Of a DNA stretch of 64,000 nucleotides, positions 1 to 7,870 are shown piece by piece. Each line of letters opens with the position of its first letter. The first letter of the stretch is position 1. Under the pieces are notes generated by a model, which did not search any database, was not told where the DNA came from, and was given only the letters and a program-made list of their open reading frames with translations. A program made the translations under genes and the position numbers. The stretch comes from Hamadaea tsunoensis DSM 44101. GTDB lineage: Bacteria > Actinomycetota > Actinomycetes > Mycobacteriales > Micromonosporaceae. The stretch lies in assembly GCF_000428945.1 (NCBI RefSeq), contig NZ_AUAX01000006.1, forward strand, positions 1-64,000. Direction: 5' to 3'.

Positions 1-369
1 GGGCGCCGGGTGCTGATTTCTTGATCGATTGCGGCTGGGGTGTAAATCCGGCCCGATCTGCATGATCGATGACGCGTCAGGTGCAGCAGAAGCCGGTCAA
101 CGCGCTTCAGAACCGTAATCGATCATGCGTCGGGTGGCGGTTTCCGCGCCACGGCCGTCAACGATCACCCCGCGGTCGACGATCTTGCGCGAATGTTTGG
201 GCATTCCGGGTACACCGGACGTAATTCGGGGCATTCGCGCAAGATCGTCGAACATCTCAGGTACGAGTCGGACAGTCGCGACAAAGGCCGGGGTGAAGGG
301 TGAAACGGTCTCCCGCGCGAGGAGCGGAGGCGAGATCGACGAACCCGGGACAAAAAGATCTTGAGATGG
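1..369. other. non-coding region with inverted repeats
   Basis: No convincing gene is seen here; the short frames lack ribosome binding sites and family similarity. The stretch lies downstream of the HTH/deformylase gene and holds two inverted-repeat structures: an imperfect one around ATGATCGAT (about 60-73 with 114-128) and a perfect 20-bp pair described separately. Confidence 0.6.
176..251. repeat. perfect 20-bp inverted repeat
   Basis: Bases 176-195 and 232-251 are exact reverse complements, separated by 36 bases that can form an inner CCGG/CCGG stem. As RNA this is a very stable hairpin. It lies about 120 bases beyond the stop codon of the minus-strand HTH/deformylase gene, so it may end that transcript, though there is no T-run. 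The arm contains GATCTTG, also present in the hairpins at 13270 and 61418. Confidence 0.8.
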
Positions 370-1944
370 TCAGTACGCCCAGGGCTGGGAGGCGTACTCG
401 GAGAGCGGTGTGAGGGCGGCCGCGCCGGGCATGCGGTCGATGTAGAGGCGACCGGACAGATGGTCGACCTCGTGGCTGACGAGGCGCGCGAGCCCCCGCT
501 CGAAGGTGCTGACCACGCGGCCCCCGTCGTAGCGCTGGTGTTCGACCTCGATGCGCAGGGGCCGGCGGACGCCGCCGCGGAAGTCGAAGTAGGACAGACA
601 GCCTTCGGGCTGGTCGTCCTCCTGCGCCGAGGCGTTGACCACGCTGGGGTTGAGCAGCACGATCGGGTCGGAGCGGCCGGGCGGCCAGACGACCGCCGCG
701 CAGGCGTCGATGCCGAGCTGGGGTGCGGCGAGGCCGACGCCCTTGCCGAACAGGTGCATCCGCGTGATCTCGTCGAGCGCCTGCATCAGCTCGGACACGA
801 TCTGGCGGGCCTGGTCCTCCTCGGCCGGCAGGTCGAGCCGGCGGGCCTTCGAGCGCAGCGGATGCCCGGGAAGCGCCGACGTACGCATCTCCGCGGCGGT
901 CGGTACGCGTTGCTCCGGCACCGGCCACTGGACGACGCCGACCGAGGCGAGCCTGTGCGCGTAGGAGTCGGCGGTTCCGTTGATCATGGCCGGCGGCGCC
1001 GACGCGATGGCCCGGAAGCGCCACTGCAAGCGGAAGCGGGCGTTGAGGCTGGGGCTCTCCGTCGTCCAGGTGAAGATCGTCCGGTCACCGTCGGTCTCCC
1101 TCTCGATCAGCGTCCGCAGCGGCGTCTCCTCGGCCGACATCGAGGTTTCCACGCCCCAGACCTGCGGATCGAGCGACGACGGCAGGTCGATGCGGACGGT
1201 CATGCGGCGGGTGGGCAGGCGTACGGCGCGCTGGAACCAGCTGCCCCACTTCTCCTCGCCGACCCGGTAGCTGTAGGTGACCGCCGTACGCTCGCCCGGG
1301 TAGAGCGGGAACCGGCCCTCGCTGTTCTCGAAGAGCAGCCAGATCTCCTTGAACGCGTCGCGGTCCTGCTTGATGCGCCAGTTCATCGGCTCGGCCGCGC
1401 CCGCGTCGCCGCAGGAGGCCTCCAGGCTCAGCTCCTCGATGCTGAGCGGGTGATCGCGGTGGTGGCGGTTGGACCGGTCGGGATCGCCGGGGTACCGGTC
1501 GACGGCCACCCGGATCAGGTAGCGCGACACGGGCTCGGTGCCGGCGTTGTAGAGCGCCCGGCGCACCGTGGTGACGTATTCGCCCCCCACGTACGCGAGC
1601 AGGGCCTCCTCGTGCTCGACGACCAGCCCGGTGCCGGGCGGCAGCCACTGCGGCGGGATCGGCACGTCCTTGGTGATCAGGGCGGTGCCGCCGCGACCGT
1701 GCCGGGCCTCCTCGTACTCCTGGAACCGCTGCCAGATCGCGCCGTTCGCGGCGAGCACGGTCTCCGCCCGGCGGGCGAAGTCCTCGGTGGGGCGGTGGCG
1801 GCGGCCTTCGATGTGGCTGACGTACGACGGGTCGAACCCCATCAGGCCGGCGAGTTGCTTCTTCGACATCCCTCGGTCCATGCGCCAGCGTGCCAATTCG
1901 TTCGCGAACGCTTCCGCGGCCCGATCGACCCCCGACGTCGCCAT
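370..1944 (-). CDS. XRE-type HTH regulator fused to peptide deformylase
   Basis: A 524-aa fusion. Residues about 13-66 form an XRE-like helix-turn-helix (SKKQLAGLMGFDPSYVSHIE). A beta-rich middle region of unknown fold covers about 100-325. The C-terminal third is a complete peptide deformylase: motif I GVGLAAPQ (402-409), motif II EGCLS (447-451) and motif III HEVDH (491-495), so the Cys, two His and Glu of the metal site are all present. Deformylases remove the formyl group from N-terminal methionine; ordinary ones are about 170-200 aa without a DNA-binding domain. The start is the ATG placed 6 bases after GGAGG; an upstream GTG at 1965 would add seven residues. Whether it acts in translation, regulation or both cannot be told from sequence. 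Confidence 0.88.
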   Translation of the reverse strand: MATSGVDRAAEAFANELARWRMDRGMSKKQLAGLMGFDPSYVSHIEGRRHRPTEDFARRAETVLAANGAIWQRFQEYEEARHGRGGTALITKDVPIPPQWLPPGTGLVVEHEEALLAYVGGEYVTTVRRALYNAGTEPVSRYLIRVAVDRYPGDPDRSNRHHRDHPLSIEELSLEASCGDAGAAEPMNWRIKQDRDAFKEIWLLFENSEGRFPLYPGERTAVTYSYRVGEEKWGSWFQRAVRLPTRRMTVRIDLPSSLDPQVWGVETSMSAEETPLRTLIERETDGDRTIFTWTTESPSLNARFRLQWRFRAIASAPPAMINGTADSYAHRLASVGVVQWPVPEQRVPTAAEMRTSALPGHPLRSKARRLDLPAEEDQARQIVSELMQALDEITRMHLFGKGVGLAAPQLGIDACAAVVWPPGRSDPIVLLNPSVVNASAQEDDQPEGCLSYFDFRGGVRRPLRIEVEHQRYDGGRVVSTFERGLARLVSHEVDHLSGRLYIDRMPGAAALTPLSEYASQPWAY

Positions 1945-2151
1945 CCTCATCCTCCGCCGCGACACGCACCCGCAGCGCGGGTCGCGGCGGCCAGATGCGC
2001 GTCGAGAAACTAAGTCTCACGTGGACACCCAGCGACTGGCAGATCATGGCCAATACCCGACAAATCCCTTGACGAACCGCGAAATGATCTCCGGGAACAC
2101 GCGAACAGAACTCGGAAATACGGCACACTCAAGGAGAAAGGTGGGGGTCGG

Positions 2152-2170
2152 TCTGGTAAGGCTAGCCTAA
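2152..2170 (+). promoter_or_regulatory. IdeR/DmdR-type iron box
   Basis: This 19-base site matches the actinobacterial iron-box consensus TTAGGTTAGGCTAACCTAA at 15 of 19 positions (core AAGGCTAGCCTAA). It overlaps a TAGCCT that could be the -10 element of the FhuF-like gene starting at 2228, the arrangement expected for repression when Fe2+ is plentiful. Confidence 0.75.
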
Positions 2171-2227
2171 TGGGGCTACGCTTCCCGGGTTGACTTCCGG
2201 CACGGATTTCTGGAGAGGTGGGCTGGC

Positions 2228-2989
2228 ATGACGGCTGGTGTGCTCGCGCCGCCGCACCTGTCCACCGACGCGTTCTGGGCCCCCGTGCGCAACGCGCTCA
2301 CCGCGATGAACGCGGCTGACGAGATCATGTTCGGTCCCGCCGTCGGCGAATGGCTGCCGGCCTCGGCGCTCGCCGGACCCGCCGGGGTCAAGAGCATGCT
2401 CGACACGGCCGCCCGGCGCTGGCAGGGCACCCCGCACGCGGCCGCCGCGCTCGCCTGGAAGAGCTACAGCTATTGGGCCGCCCTCCCGGTCGTCCTGAGC
2501 TGGGCCGCTACGCGACGCGTACCGCTGCTGACGGCGGACTCCACCTTCGTGCGCTTCCACCACGAGGCCCCGTTCTTGCAGGTCCGCACCACCGACGTGC
2601 CGGTGGCGGTGCTGCCCGACGATCCGCTCGCCCACCAGGGAGCCCTGGTCGCCCCCTCCGAGGAAGCGCTGCTCGGCATGCTGCGCGAAACCCTGCTCGA
2701 CCGGCACTTCGACGGCATCGTCGACGCGCTGCGCGACGAGGTCCGCATCGGCCGGCGTACGCTGCTGGGCTCGGTCGCCTCGGGCGTCTCCTACGGGCTG
2801 ATCCGGGCCACCGACGCGCTGCCCGGCTCGACCCACCAATCCCTGCTCACTCTGCTGGACGCGCTCGACCTCACCGACCTGGTCGACATCTGCGAGACCG
2901 GCAACGGGCTGGACGTGCAGCGGCGTACCTGCTGCCTGGCGTTCACGCTGGAGCAGCCCAAGGTGTGCGGCGGCTGCTGCATCCGCTGA
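2228..2989 (+). CDS. FhuF-like (2Fe-2S) siderophore-iron reductase
   Basis: A 253-aa cytoplasmic protein whose C-terminus carries the FhuF/siderophore-iron-reductase signature C-C-x10-C-x2-C (C235, C236, C247, C250), the ligand set of an unusual 2Fe-2S cluster. Such proteins release iron from ferric siderophores by reducing it. The rest of the protein is the weakly conserved all-purpose fold of the family. The ATG is preceded by GGAGAGG. The iron box just upstream supports a role in iron acquisition and predicts induction by iron starvation. No siderophore transporter or synthesis gene adjoins it, so the substrate siderophore is unknown. Confidence 0.82.
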   Translation: MTAGVLAPPHLSTDAFWAPVRNALTAMNAADEIMFGPAVGEWLPASALAGPAGVKSMLDTAARRWQGTPHAAAALAWKSYSYWAALPVVLSWAATRRVPLLTADSTFVRFHHEAPFLQVRTTDVPVAVLPDDPLAHQGALVAPSEEALLGMLRETLLDRHFDGIVDALRDEVRIGRRTLLGSVASGVSYGLIRATDALPGSTHQSLLTLLDALDLTDLVDICETGNGLDVQRRTCCLAFTLEQPKVCGGCCIR

Positions 2990-3051
2990 TCTCCGGCGAT
3001 CTCCGCTGAATCTCCGGCGATCTCCGAAACATCTTCGTACGGGCGTTCGAG

Positions 3052-3117
3052 TTATCCACACTGTCCACAGGTTTATCCACAGGAACCTGTGTGGTGTGCA
3101 TAACTGCTTGTGGACAG
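3052..3117. promoter_or_regulatory. cluster of five DnaA-like boxes
   Basis: Between converging genes lie TTATCCACA at 3052-3060 and again at 3073-3081 (both perfect), CTGTCCACA at 3061-3069, and on the other strand TTATGCACA (3095-3103) and CTGTCCACA (3109-3117), each one base from a standard box. No dnaA, dnaN or AT-rich unwinding region is near, so this is not a typical oriC. DnaA-box clusters outside oriC that titrate DnaA are known in Streptomyces. Confidence 0.75.
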
Positions 3118-3140
3118 ATCGCATGCGAAGAGTGAGTTGC

Positions 3141-3947
3141 CTAGGCGACGCAGCCGCCCGGCGTACCCATGGGGTGCACGCGCGGGTCGATGCCGGGCGC
3201 GGTCGCCCCGAACCCCTGGGGAACCTTCTTCGCTGCCGCCGCGGCGCCTGCCGGAATCTGCGTACGCGTCCCGTCGACGCCGTCGAGGATCGTGTCGGTG
3301 AGCGTGACCGTTTGCGCGTACGCGCACTTCAGGTTCGTGTGATCCAGCGTGGCCCGGGTCAGATCCGCCTGATCGAGCACAGCGCCTTGCAGGATCGCAT
3401 AGCTGAAGGCCGCATCGGTGAGATCCGTGCCGACGAGGACCGCCCCGGAAAGGTTGGAACCGCTGAAGTCCGCTCCGGCCAGGTGCGCCCCGCTGAGATC
3501 CACGTACATCAGGCAGGTACCGCTGAGGTTGAGACGGTGGCCCTTCGCGCCGGGCGATCGGCTCAGCTTCGTGATCGAGGCGGCCGCCTCCGTCAGGTCC
3601 GCGCTGCCCTTCTCGCTCCAGGACCGGCACTTGAACATGTCGCCGGGCGGGTCGGCCTGCGACCGTCCCCGCAGCAGCCCTTCCAGGAACGACAGGACGT
3701 CTTCGGCGTACCTGTCGTCCTGTTCCGCGATGCGGGTGAGGATGAGTACGCCGCCCAGCCGGATCGCGGCGTCGCCCGAGGCGAGATCCTGGAGGCCTGC
3801 GTTGAAATGCTCGGTCGCCTGGGCCTGGTTGTCACGGTCGGCCTGCTTGAGGGTGCTCCAGAAGGTCAGCCCGGCCACGGCGACGGTGGCGAGGGCGATC
3901 GCACCCGAGAAGATCGCACGGGGCCAGGATTCGCGCTCGTTCGACAT
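3141..3947 (-). CDS. membrane-anchored pentapeptide-repeat protein
   Basis: A 268-aa protein with one N-terminal membrane segment (about residues 10-31), a linker with a short helical region, and about 13 pentapeptide repeats of the A(D/N)LxX type from about 138 to 208 (for example ADFSG, SNLSG, AVLVG, TDLTD). Such repeats fold into a right-handed four-sided beta helix. Family members include DNA-mimic gyrase protectors, but the great majority have no known role, and a membrane anchor makes a gyrase role unlikely. The gene converges on the FhuF-like gene across the DnaA-box cluster. No strong ribosome binding site precedes the ATG. Confidence 0.8.
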   Translation of the reverse strand: MSNERESWPRAIFSGAIALATVAVAGLTFWSTLKQADRDNQAQATEHFNAGLQDLASGDAAIRLGGVLILTRIAEQDDRYAEDVLSFLEGLLRGRSQADPPGDMFKCRSWSEKGSADLTEAAASITKLSRSPGAKGHRLNLSGTCLMYVDLSGAHLAGADFSGSNLSGAVLVGTDLTDAAFSYAILQGAVLDQADLTRATLDHTNLKCAYAQTVTLTDTILDGVDGTRTQIPAGAAAAAKKVPQGFGATAPGIDPRVHPMGTPGGCVA

Positions 3948-4069
3948 GCCTCAGCCAACCAGCCGGCACCGTCCACTGTGCATCACTCAGTCGGGTGAGG
4001 CGGGCAGCTTCGCCGCGAACATGCCGAAGTCGGACATGCGTACGATTGCGAAGTTCGCGGAGTGAGAAG

Positions 4070-4156
4070 CGGAGAGTCAGGGATTCGAACCCTGGAAGAC
4101 ATCGCTGCCTTAGCGGTTTTCAAGACCGCCGCCCTCGGCCACTAGGCGAACTCTCC
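4070..4156 (-). tRNA. tRNA-Ser (anticodon TGA)
   Basis: An 87-base tRNA with the long variable arm of class II tRNAs. The acceptor stem is GGAGAGT with ACTCTCC, the discriminator is G, the anticodon loop CTTGAAA gives TGA (reads UCA/UCG), and the T arm contains GGGTTCGAATCCC. CCA is not encoded. A TAGGCT about 30 bases upstream on the same strand is a plausible -10 element. Confidence 0.96.
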
Positions 4157-4204
4157 TCGCGCCACTCCCGGCGAGTGTGGCGCGCACAGTAGCCTACCCG
4201 ACCC

Positions 4205-4210
4205 CAGAAT
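4205..4210 (+). promoter_or_regulatory. -10 element of leaderless quinone-reductase gene
   Basis: CAGAAT sits 7 bases before the ATG at 4218, so transcription should begin at the start codon. Confidence 0.5.
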
Positions 4211-4217
4211 GGGTTTC

Positions 4218-5144
4218 ATGCGCGCGATGACGGCCGATCTGGTGTGGAGTGAGGTTCCGGAACCGGTGGCGGGCGACGGTGAGGTGCTCCTCGAGGTCGC
4301 CGCGACCGCGGTCAACCGGGCGGACCTGCTGCAGCGGCAGGGGTTCTATCCGCCGCCGCCGGGCGCGCCGCCCTATCTCGGGCTGGAGTGTTCGGGCGTG
4401 GTCGCCGCGGACGCCGGGCCGTGGCGGGCCGGCGACCGGGTGTGCGCGTTGCTGGCCGGCGGCGGGTACGCCGAGCGGGTCGCCGTCCCGATCGGCCAGG
4501 TGCTGCCGGTGCCGGACGGGGTGGACCTCGTCGACGCGGCGGCGCTGCCGGAGGCGGCGTGCACGGTCTGGTCGAACGTGACGATGGTGGGCCGGCTGCG
4601 GGCGGGCGAGCGGCTGCTGGTGCACGGTGGCGGCAGCGGCATCGGCACGTTCGCCGTCCAGTACGCGCGGGCGCTCGGTGCGGAGGTCGTGGCCACCGCG
4701 CGACCGGAGAAGCATGAGCGGCTGCGGGAACTCGGAGCGGTCCGCGTGATCGACTACACCGTGGACGGCTTCGCCGACGTGGCCGCCGATGTGATTCTCG
4801 ACATCATCGGCGGCGCGTACCTGGGGCGGAACCTGGAGGCGCTGGCGCCCGACGGCCGACTCGTGATCATCGGGCTGCAGGGCGGGCGCAAGGCGGAACT
4901 CAACCTGGCCGAACTGCTCGCCCGGCGGGCCACGGTGGCGGGCACCATGCTGCGCGCCCGGCCGCTGGACCAGAAGGCCGCGATCGTCGCCGGTACGCGT
5001 ACCGACGTGTGGCCGATGATCTCGGACGGGCGCGTCCGGCCCGTGGTCGACGAGCGGATGCCGGTCGAGCGGGCGGTGGAGGCGTTCGAGCGGGTCGGCG
5101 CCAACCAGCACTTCGGAAAGGTGGTGCTGACCGTCGGCGGCTAG
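4218..5144 (+). CDS. NAD(P)H quinone oxidoreductase (PIG3/QOR-like MDR family)
   Basis: A 308-aa zinc-free medium-chain dehydrogenase/reductase. The N-terminal catalytic half has the family pattern NRADLLQRQGFYPPPPGAP at about 33-51; the Rossmann half has GGGSGIG at 137-143 followed by YARALGA. Such enzymes reduce quinones with NADPH. The short form with NRADL-RQG resembles PIG3/TP53I3 rather than zeta-crystallin. The start at 4218 is chosen because a -10 element lies 7 bases upstream; an ATG at 4209 would lie inside that element. Its stop overlaps the stop of the converging GT2 gene by three bases. Confidence 0.88.
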   Translation: MRAMTADLVWSEVPEPVAGDGEVLLEVAATAVNRADLLQRQGFYPPPPGAPPYLGLECSGVVAADAGPWRAGDRVCALLAGGGYAERVAVPIGQVLPVPDGVDLVDAAALPEAACTVWSNVTMVGRLRAGERLLVHGGGSGIGTFAVQYARALGAEVVATARPEKHERLRELGAVRVIDYTVDGFADVAADVILDIIGGAYLGRNLEALAPDGRLVIIGLQGGRKAELNLAELLARRATVAGTMLRARPLDQKAAIVAGTRTDVWPMISDGRVRPVVDERMPVERAVEAFERVGANQHFGKVVLTVGG

Positions 5145-5845
5145 CGGTTGACCTGCTTCGGCACCGGCCGGACGCGCTCGCGCATGAGGATCAGCAGCGC
5201 CTCGACACCGTCCATCGCCGTGATCTTCTTGCCCTCTTCGCGCGTACGCGCGTGGTAGCTGATCGGCACCTCGTAGGGGCGCATCCGGCGGCGCAGCAGC
5301 TTGCCGGTGACCTCCGCCTCCATGCCGAAGCCCTTGGACTTGATCTTCAGCGACCGGTAGAGGTCCAGCGGCATGAGCTTGTAGCAGGTCTCCAGGTCGC
5401 CGATGTACGAGTTGTACAGCACGTTGGCGAAGAGGGTCACGCCCTTGTTGCCCATGACGTACCAGAACGAGAACGCCGCGTGCCCGCCGAAGCTCCGGTT
5501 GCCGTAGACGATCTTGGCCTTGCCGTCGAGGACCGGCTCCAGCAGGCGCGGGATGTCCTTCGGGTCGTATTCGAGATCGGCGTCGAGGATGACCATGTAG
5601 TCGCCGTTGGCGGCGTCCACGGCGGTCTTGATCGCGGCGCCCTTGCCCGCGTTGCGCTCGTGGTGGACCGGCCGCAGGCGGCTGTCCTCCCACGCGTCGA
5701 GGATCTCGGCCGTGCGGTCCGCGCTGCCGTCGTTGACGACGACCAGCTCCACCTCGCACGGGTACTCCACAGCGAGCGCCTGCTTCAAGGCTTCAGCCAG
5801 GCGCTCTTCCTCGTTGTAGACCGGCATCAGGATGGACAGCTTCAC
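5141..5845 (-). CDS. GT2 glycosyltransferase, polyprenyl-phosphate mannose/glucose synthase-like
   Basis: A 234-aa single-domain GT-A enzyme. The N-terminus has the nucleotide-sugar fold (LSILMPVYNEE, VVVNDGSADRT), a metal-binding DADLEYDP at 88-95, and the acceptor-loop segment GFGMEAEVTGKLLRRR near 190. This pattern fits dolichol/polyprenyl-phosphate mannose synthases that make lipid-linked sugar donors at the cytoplasmic face of the membrane. There is no C-terminal membrane domain, so a separate partner would be needed for flipping or transfer. A GTG start follows AGGGAG by 5 bases. The donor sugar is inferred from the family only. Confidence 0.85.
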   Translation of the reverse strand: MKLSILMPVYNEEERLAEALKQALAVEYPCEVELVVVNDGSADRTAEILDAWEDSRLRPVHHERNAGKGAAIKTAVDAANGDYMVILDADLEYDPKDIPRLLEPVLDGKAKIVYGNRSFGGHAAFSFWYVMGNKGVTLFANVLYNSYIGDLETCYKLMPLDLYRSLKIKSKGFGMEAEVTGKLLRRRMRPYEVPISYHARTREEGKKITAMDGVEALLILMRERVRPVPKQVNR

Positions 5846-5947
5846 GGCGACTCCCTGTCGAAATTCGGGGAAAGCCTAGCCGGTGGAGCCGCTCAGTGCA
5901 CGCCAGCGCCCGCCCGGCGCCGTGACGGGCGCGTACGCGTACCCTGA

Positions 5948-6523
5948 TCAGGCCTGTCGCAACGGGATCACCAGGAGCCGGGCCACGGCGCCGTCGCCCT
6001 CCTTCGCGCCGGCGATCGCGACCTGGAGGCCGACCGCGACGGCGGACGGCTGGACGGTCCTGCGCTTCTCCACCACCCGCAGCTGGTCGCCGAGCTTCCA
6101 GGTGAGCGTGTAGCCGTCGGTCGATTTCACCGTGACGGTGGAGTCGGTCAGCTCGGTGATGACACCGCGCTGGACGGCGACGGTGACGGTGCCGTTCTTC
6201 GTCTGGACGACCGCCTCGCCGTGCAGCGTGTTCTTGGCCAGCAGCACCTTGAGCGCGCGGCGTCGACGCGGATCGGCGCGGTGATCACCCTTGCCGGGCG
6301 CGGCGGAGCCGCTGGGCGCGGGCGAGGCGCCCACAGCCAGGCCGGCGAGGCCGAAGGCGGGCTCGGCGGCGGCGATGTCCTGCGGGTCGATGCCCATCGC
6401 CGCGAGGGCCTCCCCTTCCGGCGAGAACGAGGTGGCGGCGTCGGCCGACGGTACGCGACCGCAGGCGGCGGTGCCGGTCAGCACGGCCAGACCGAGCAGG
6501 GCGGCGATGAGGATGCGTCTCAT
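5948..6523 (-). CDS. secreted lipoprotein with DUF5666-like domain
   Basis: A 191-aa exported protein. The signal peptide MRRILIAALLGLAVLTGTAAC ends in a lipobox-like TAAC, with Cys21 as the likely lipidated residue. A Gly/Ala/Pro-rich linker follows, then a small beta-barrel-like domain from about 96 (VVQTKNGTVTVAVQRGVITELTDSTVTVKS) resembling DUF5666. The function of that domain is unknown. The ATG at 6523 was chosen over longer readings because it alone gives a clean signal peptide. Confidence 0.75.
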   Translation of the reverse strand: MRRILIAALLGLAVLTGTAACGRVPSADAATSFSPEGEALAAMGIDPQDIAAAEPAFGLAGLAVGASPAPSGSAAPGKGDHRADPRRRRALKVLLAKNTLHGEAVVQTKNGTVTVAVQRGVITELTDSTVTVKSTDGYTLTWKLGDQLRVVEKRRTVQPSAVAVGLQVAIAGAKEGDGAVARLLVIPLRQA

Positions 6524-6647
6524 GGCGACCAGGTTCCCGCCGCCGGGCAACCGGTCGGTCAGTCCACGGTTCGAGGAAGGTAAACACTCGGAAGTGCCAA
6601 AGTGTGGCGTACCGATGTCTCGTGCATCTTGCATTCGTTGAACGAGC

Positions 6648-7136
6648 GTGGATGTGTTCTCCAGAACGTTCCTCCCCGCGACCGCCGAGGCCGGCCTGCC
6701 CATGGCCGCCGTCAGCCGGCACATGCACGTCATGCGCCGGTGTGTCGAGCCCGACGACGGGGCGGTCCTCGTGAGCCGCTGCACCCGTCCCGACCGGCCC
6801 CTCGGCCGGGAGTACCTCATGGTCCTCACGTACAAGCGCCTCGTGGTCACCCAGGAGACGCGCGTGTTGCGCCAGATGCGCCTGCACCTCAACACCGAAC
6901 TGCGTCACCTCGGCAACGTCGTCTGGCACCCCGACCAGCGGCTCGGAGCCGTGGAGTTCGCCGCGACCGCGATCGACGGCGTACGCGAGCGGTTCCTGAT
7001 CAAAGTGGCCCAGCCGAAGCAGGTCTGGCACCTCGACGCCCTGCTCAGCCACGTCTTCAAGCCGAAGACGCCGCTGACTCAGCGCAGTGTCACGATGGAG
7101 CCGCCGCGACTGGTCTCGCCGCTCGGGGCGTACTGA
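6648..7136 (+). CDS. conserved hypothetical protein, possibly PH-like
   Basis: A 162-aa soluble protein that I do not recognise. It is predicted to be rich in beta strands (EYLMVLTYKRLVVTQETRV, FLIKVAQPKQVWHLDALLSHVF) and ends in a helix, a layout compatible with a bacterial PH-like domain, but no decisive motif is visible. No signal peptide or membrane segment. It precedes the OmpR-type two-component genes by 50 bases on the same strand. The ribosome binding site is weak (GAACGAG), so the start could be a downstream ATG at 6702. Confidence 0.6.
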   Translation: MDVFSRTFLPATAEAGLPMAAVSRHMHVMRRCVEPDDGAVLVSRCTRPDRPLGREYLMVLTYKRLVVTQETRVLRQMRLHLNTELRHLGNVVWHPDQRLGAVEFAATAIDGVRERFLIKVAQPKQVWHLDALLSHVFKPKTPLTQRSVTMEPPRLVSPLGAY

Positions 7137-7186
7137 TCTGACCCGCGCCTTACCTGATCCGAACACTGCTCGGACATCATGGGGGC

Positions 7187-7870
7187 GTGAGTGACAAGGG
7201 ACTGATCCTCGTCGTCGAGGACGAGCCGGCGATCTCCGATCTCGTGCGGCTGTACCTGCAGCGCGACGGGTTCGGCGTCCACGTCGAGCGGGACGGGCAG
7301 GCGGGCCTGGCAGCGGCCCGCGGCCTGCGCCCGGTGGCCTGCGTACTGGACATCGCACTGCCCGGCCTGGACGGCACCGAGATCTGCCGTCGGCTGCGCG
7401 CGGCCGACGACTGGACCCCGGTCATCTTCCTCACCGCCCGCGACGACGAGGTCGACCGGATCGTCGGCCTGGAACTCGGCGCCGACGACTACCTCACCAA
7501 GCCGTTCAGTCCCCGCGAGCTGGTCGCCCGGCTGCGGGCCGTCCTCCGGCGCAGCGCCGGGGCACCGGAACCCGACCGCAGCCGGACGATCGGCCGCGTA
7601 CGCCTCGACCCCGTGACGCGTACGGTCACGGTGGCCGGGGCGGAGGTCGGACTGACCGCGACCGAGTTCGACCTGCTGGCCCAGCTGATGGCGCGGCCCG
7701 GTCGGGTGTACACCCGCGAAGAGCTCCTGAGCAGCGTCTGGGGCTACGCGGCGCTGGGCGGGACGCGTACCGTCGACGTCCATGTCGCTCAGGTACGCGC
7801 GAAGCTCGGCGACGACGCGGCCGTCATCCGCACCGTGCGCGGGGTGGGGTACGCGTGCGTGACGAGCTGA
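7187..7870 (+). CDS. OmpR/PhoB-family response regulator
   Basis: A 227-aa regulator. The receiver domain (about 5-118) has the acidic pair E11/D12, phospho-acceptor D55 in VLDIALPGLDG, the T/A switch LTARDDE and K105 in LTKPFSPRELVARLRAVLRR. A winged-helix DNA-binding domain (about 130-226) ends in the typical TVDVHVAQVRAKLG...IRTVRGVGYAC. The histidine kinase gene overlaps its 3' end by 16 bases, so the two are co-translated partners. Start is GTG, with CATCAT six bases upstream as a possible leaderless -10. The signal sensed is unknown. Confidence 0.93.
   Translation: MSDKGLILVVEDEPAISDLVRLYLQRDGFGVHVERDGQAGLAAARGLRPVACVLDIALPGLDGTEICRRLRAADDWTPVIFLTARDDEVDRIVGLELGADDYLTKPFSPRELVARLRAVLRRSAGAPEPDRSRTIGRVRLDPVTRTVTVAGAEVGLTATEFDLLAQLMARPGRVYTREELLSSVWGYAALGGTRTVDVHVAQVRAKLGDDAAVIRTVRGVGYACVTS

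Noticed and set aside
257-1024. Alternative minus-strand gene overlapping the deformylase fusion
   Set aside because: It is a frame shadow of the fusion gene, without start signals or family similarity.
3052-3117. DnaA-box cluster as oriC
   Set aside because: No dnaA, dnaN, gyrase or AT-rich unwinding region is adjacent, and the site has only five boxes, far fewer than an actinobacterial oriC.
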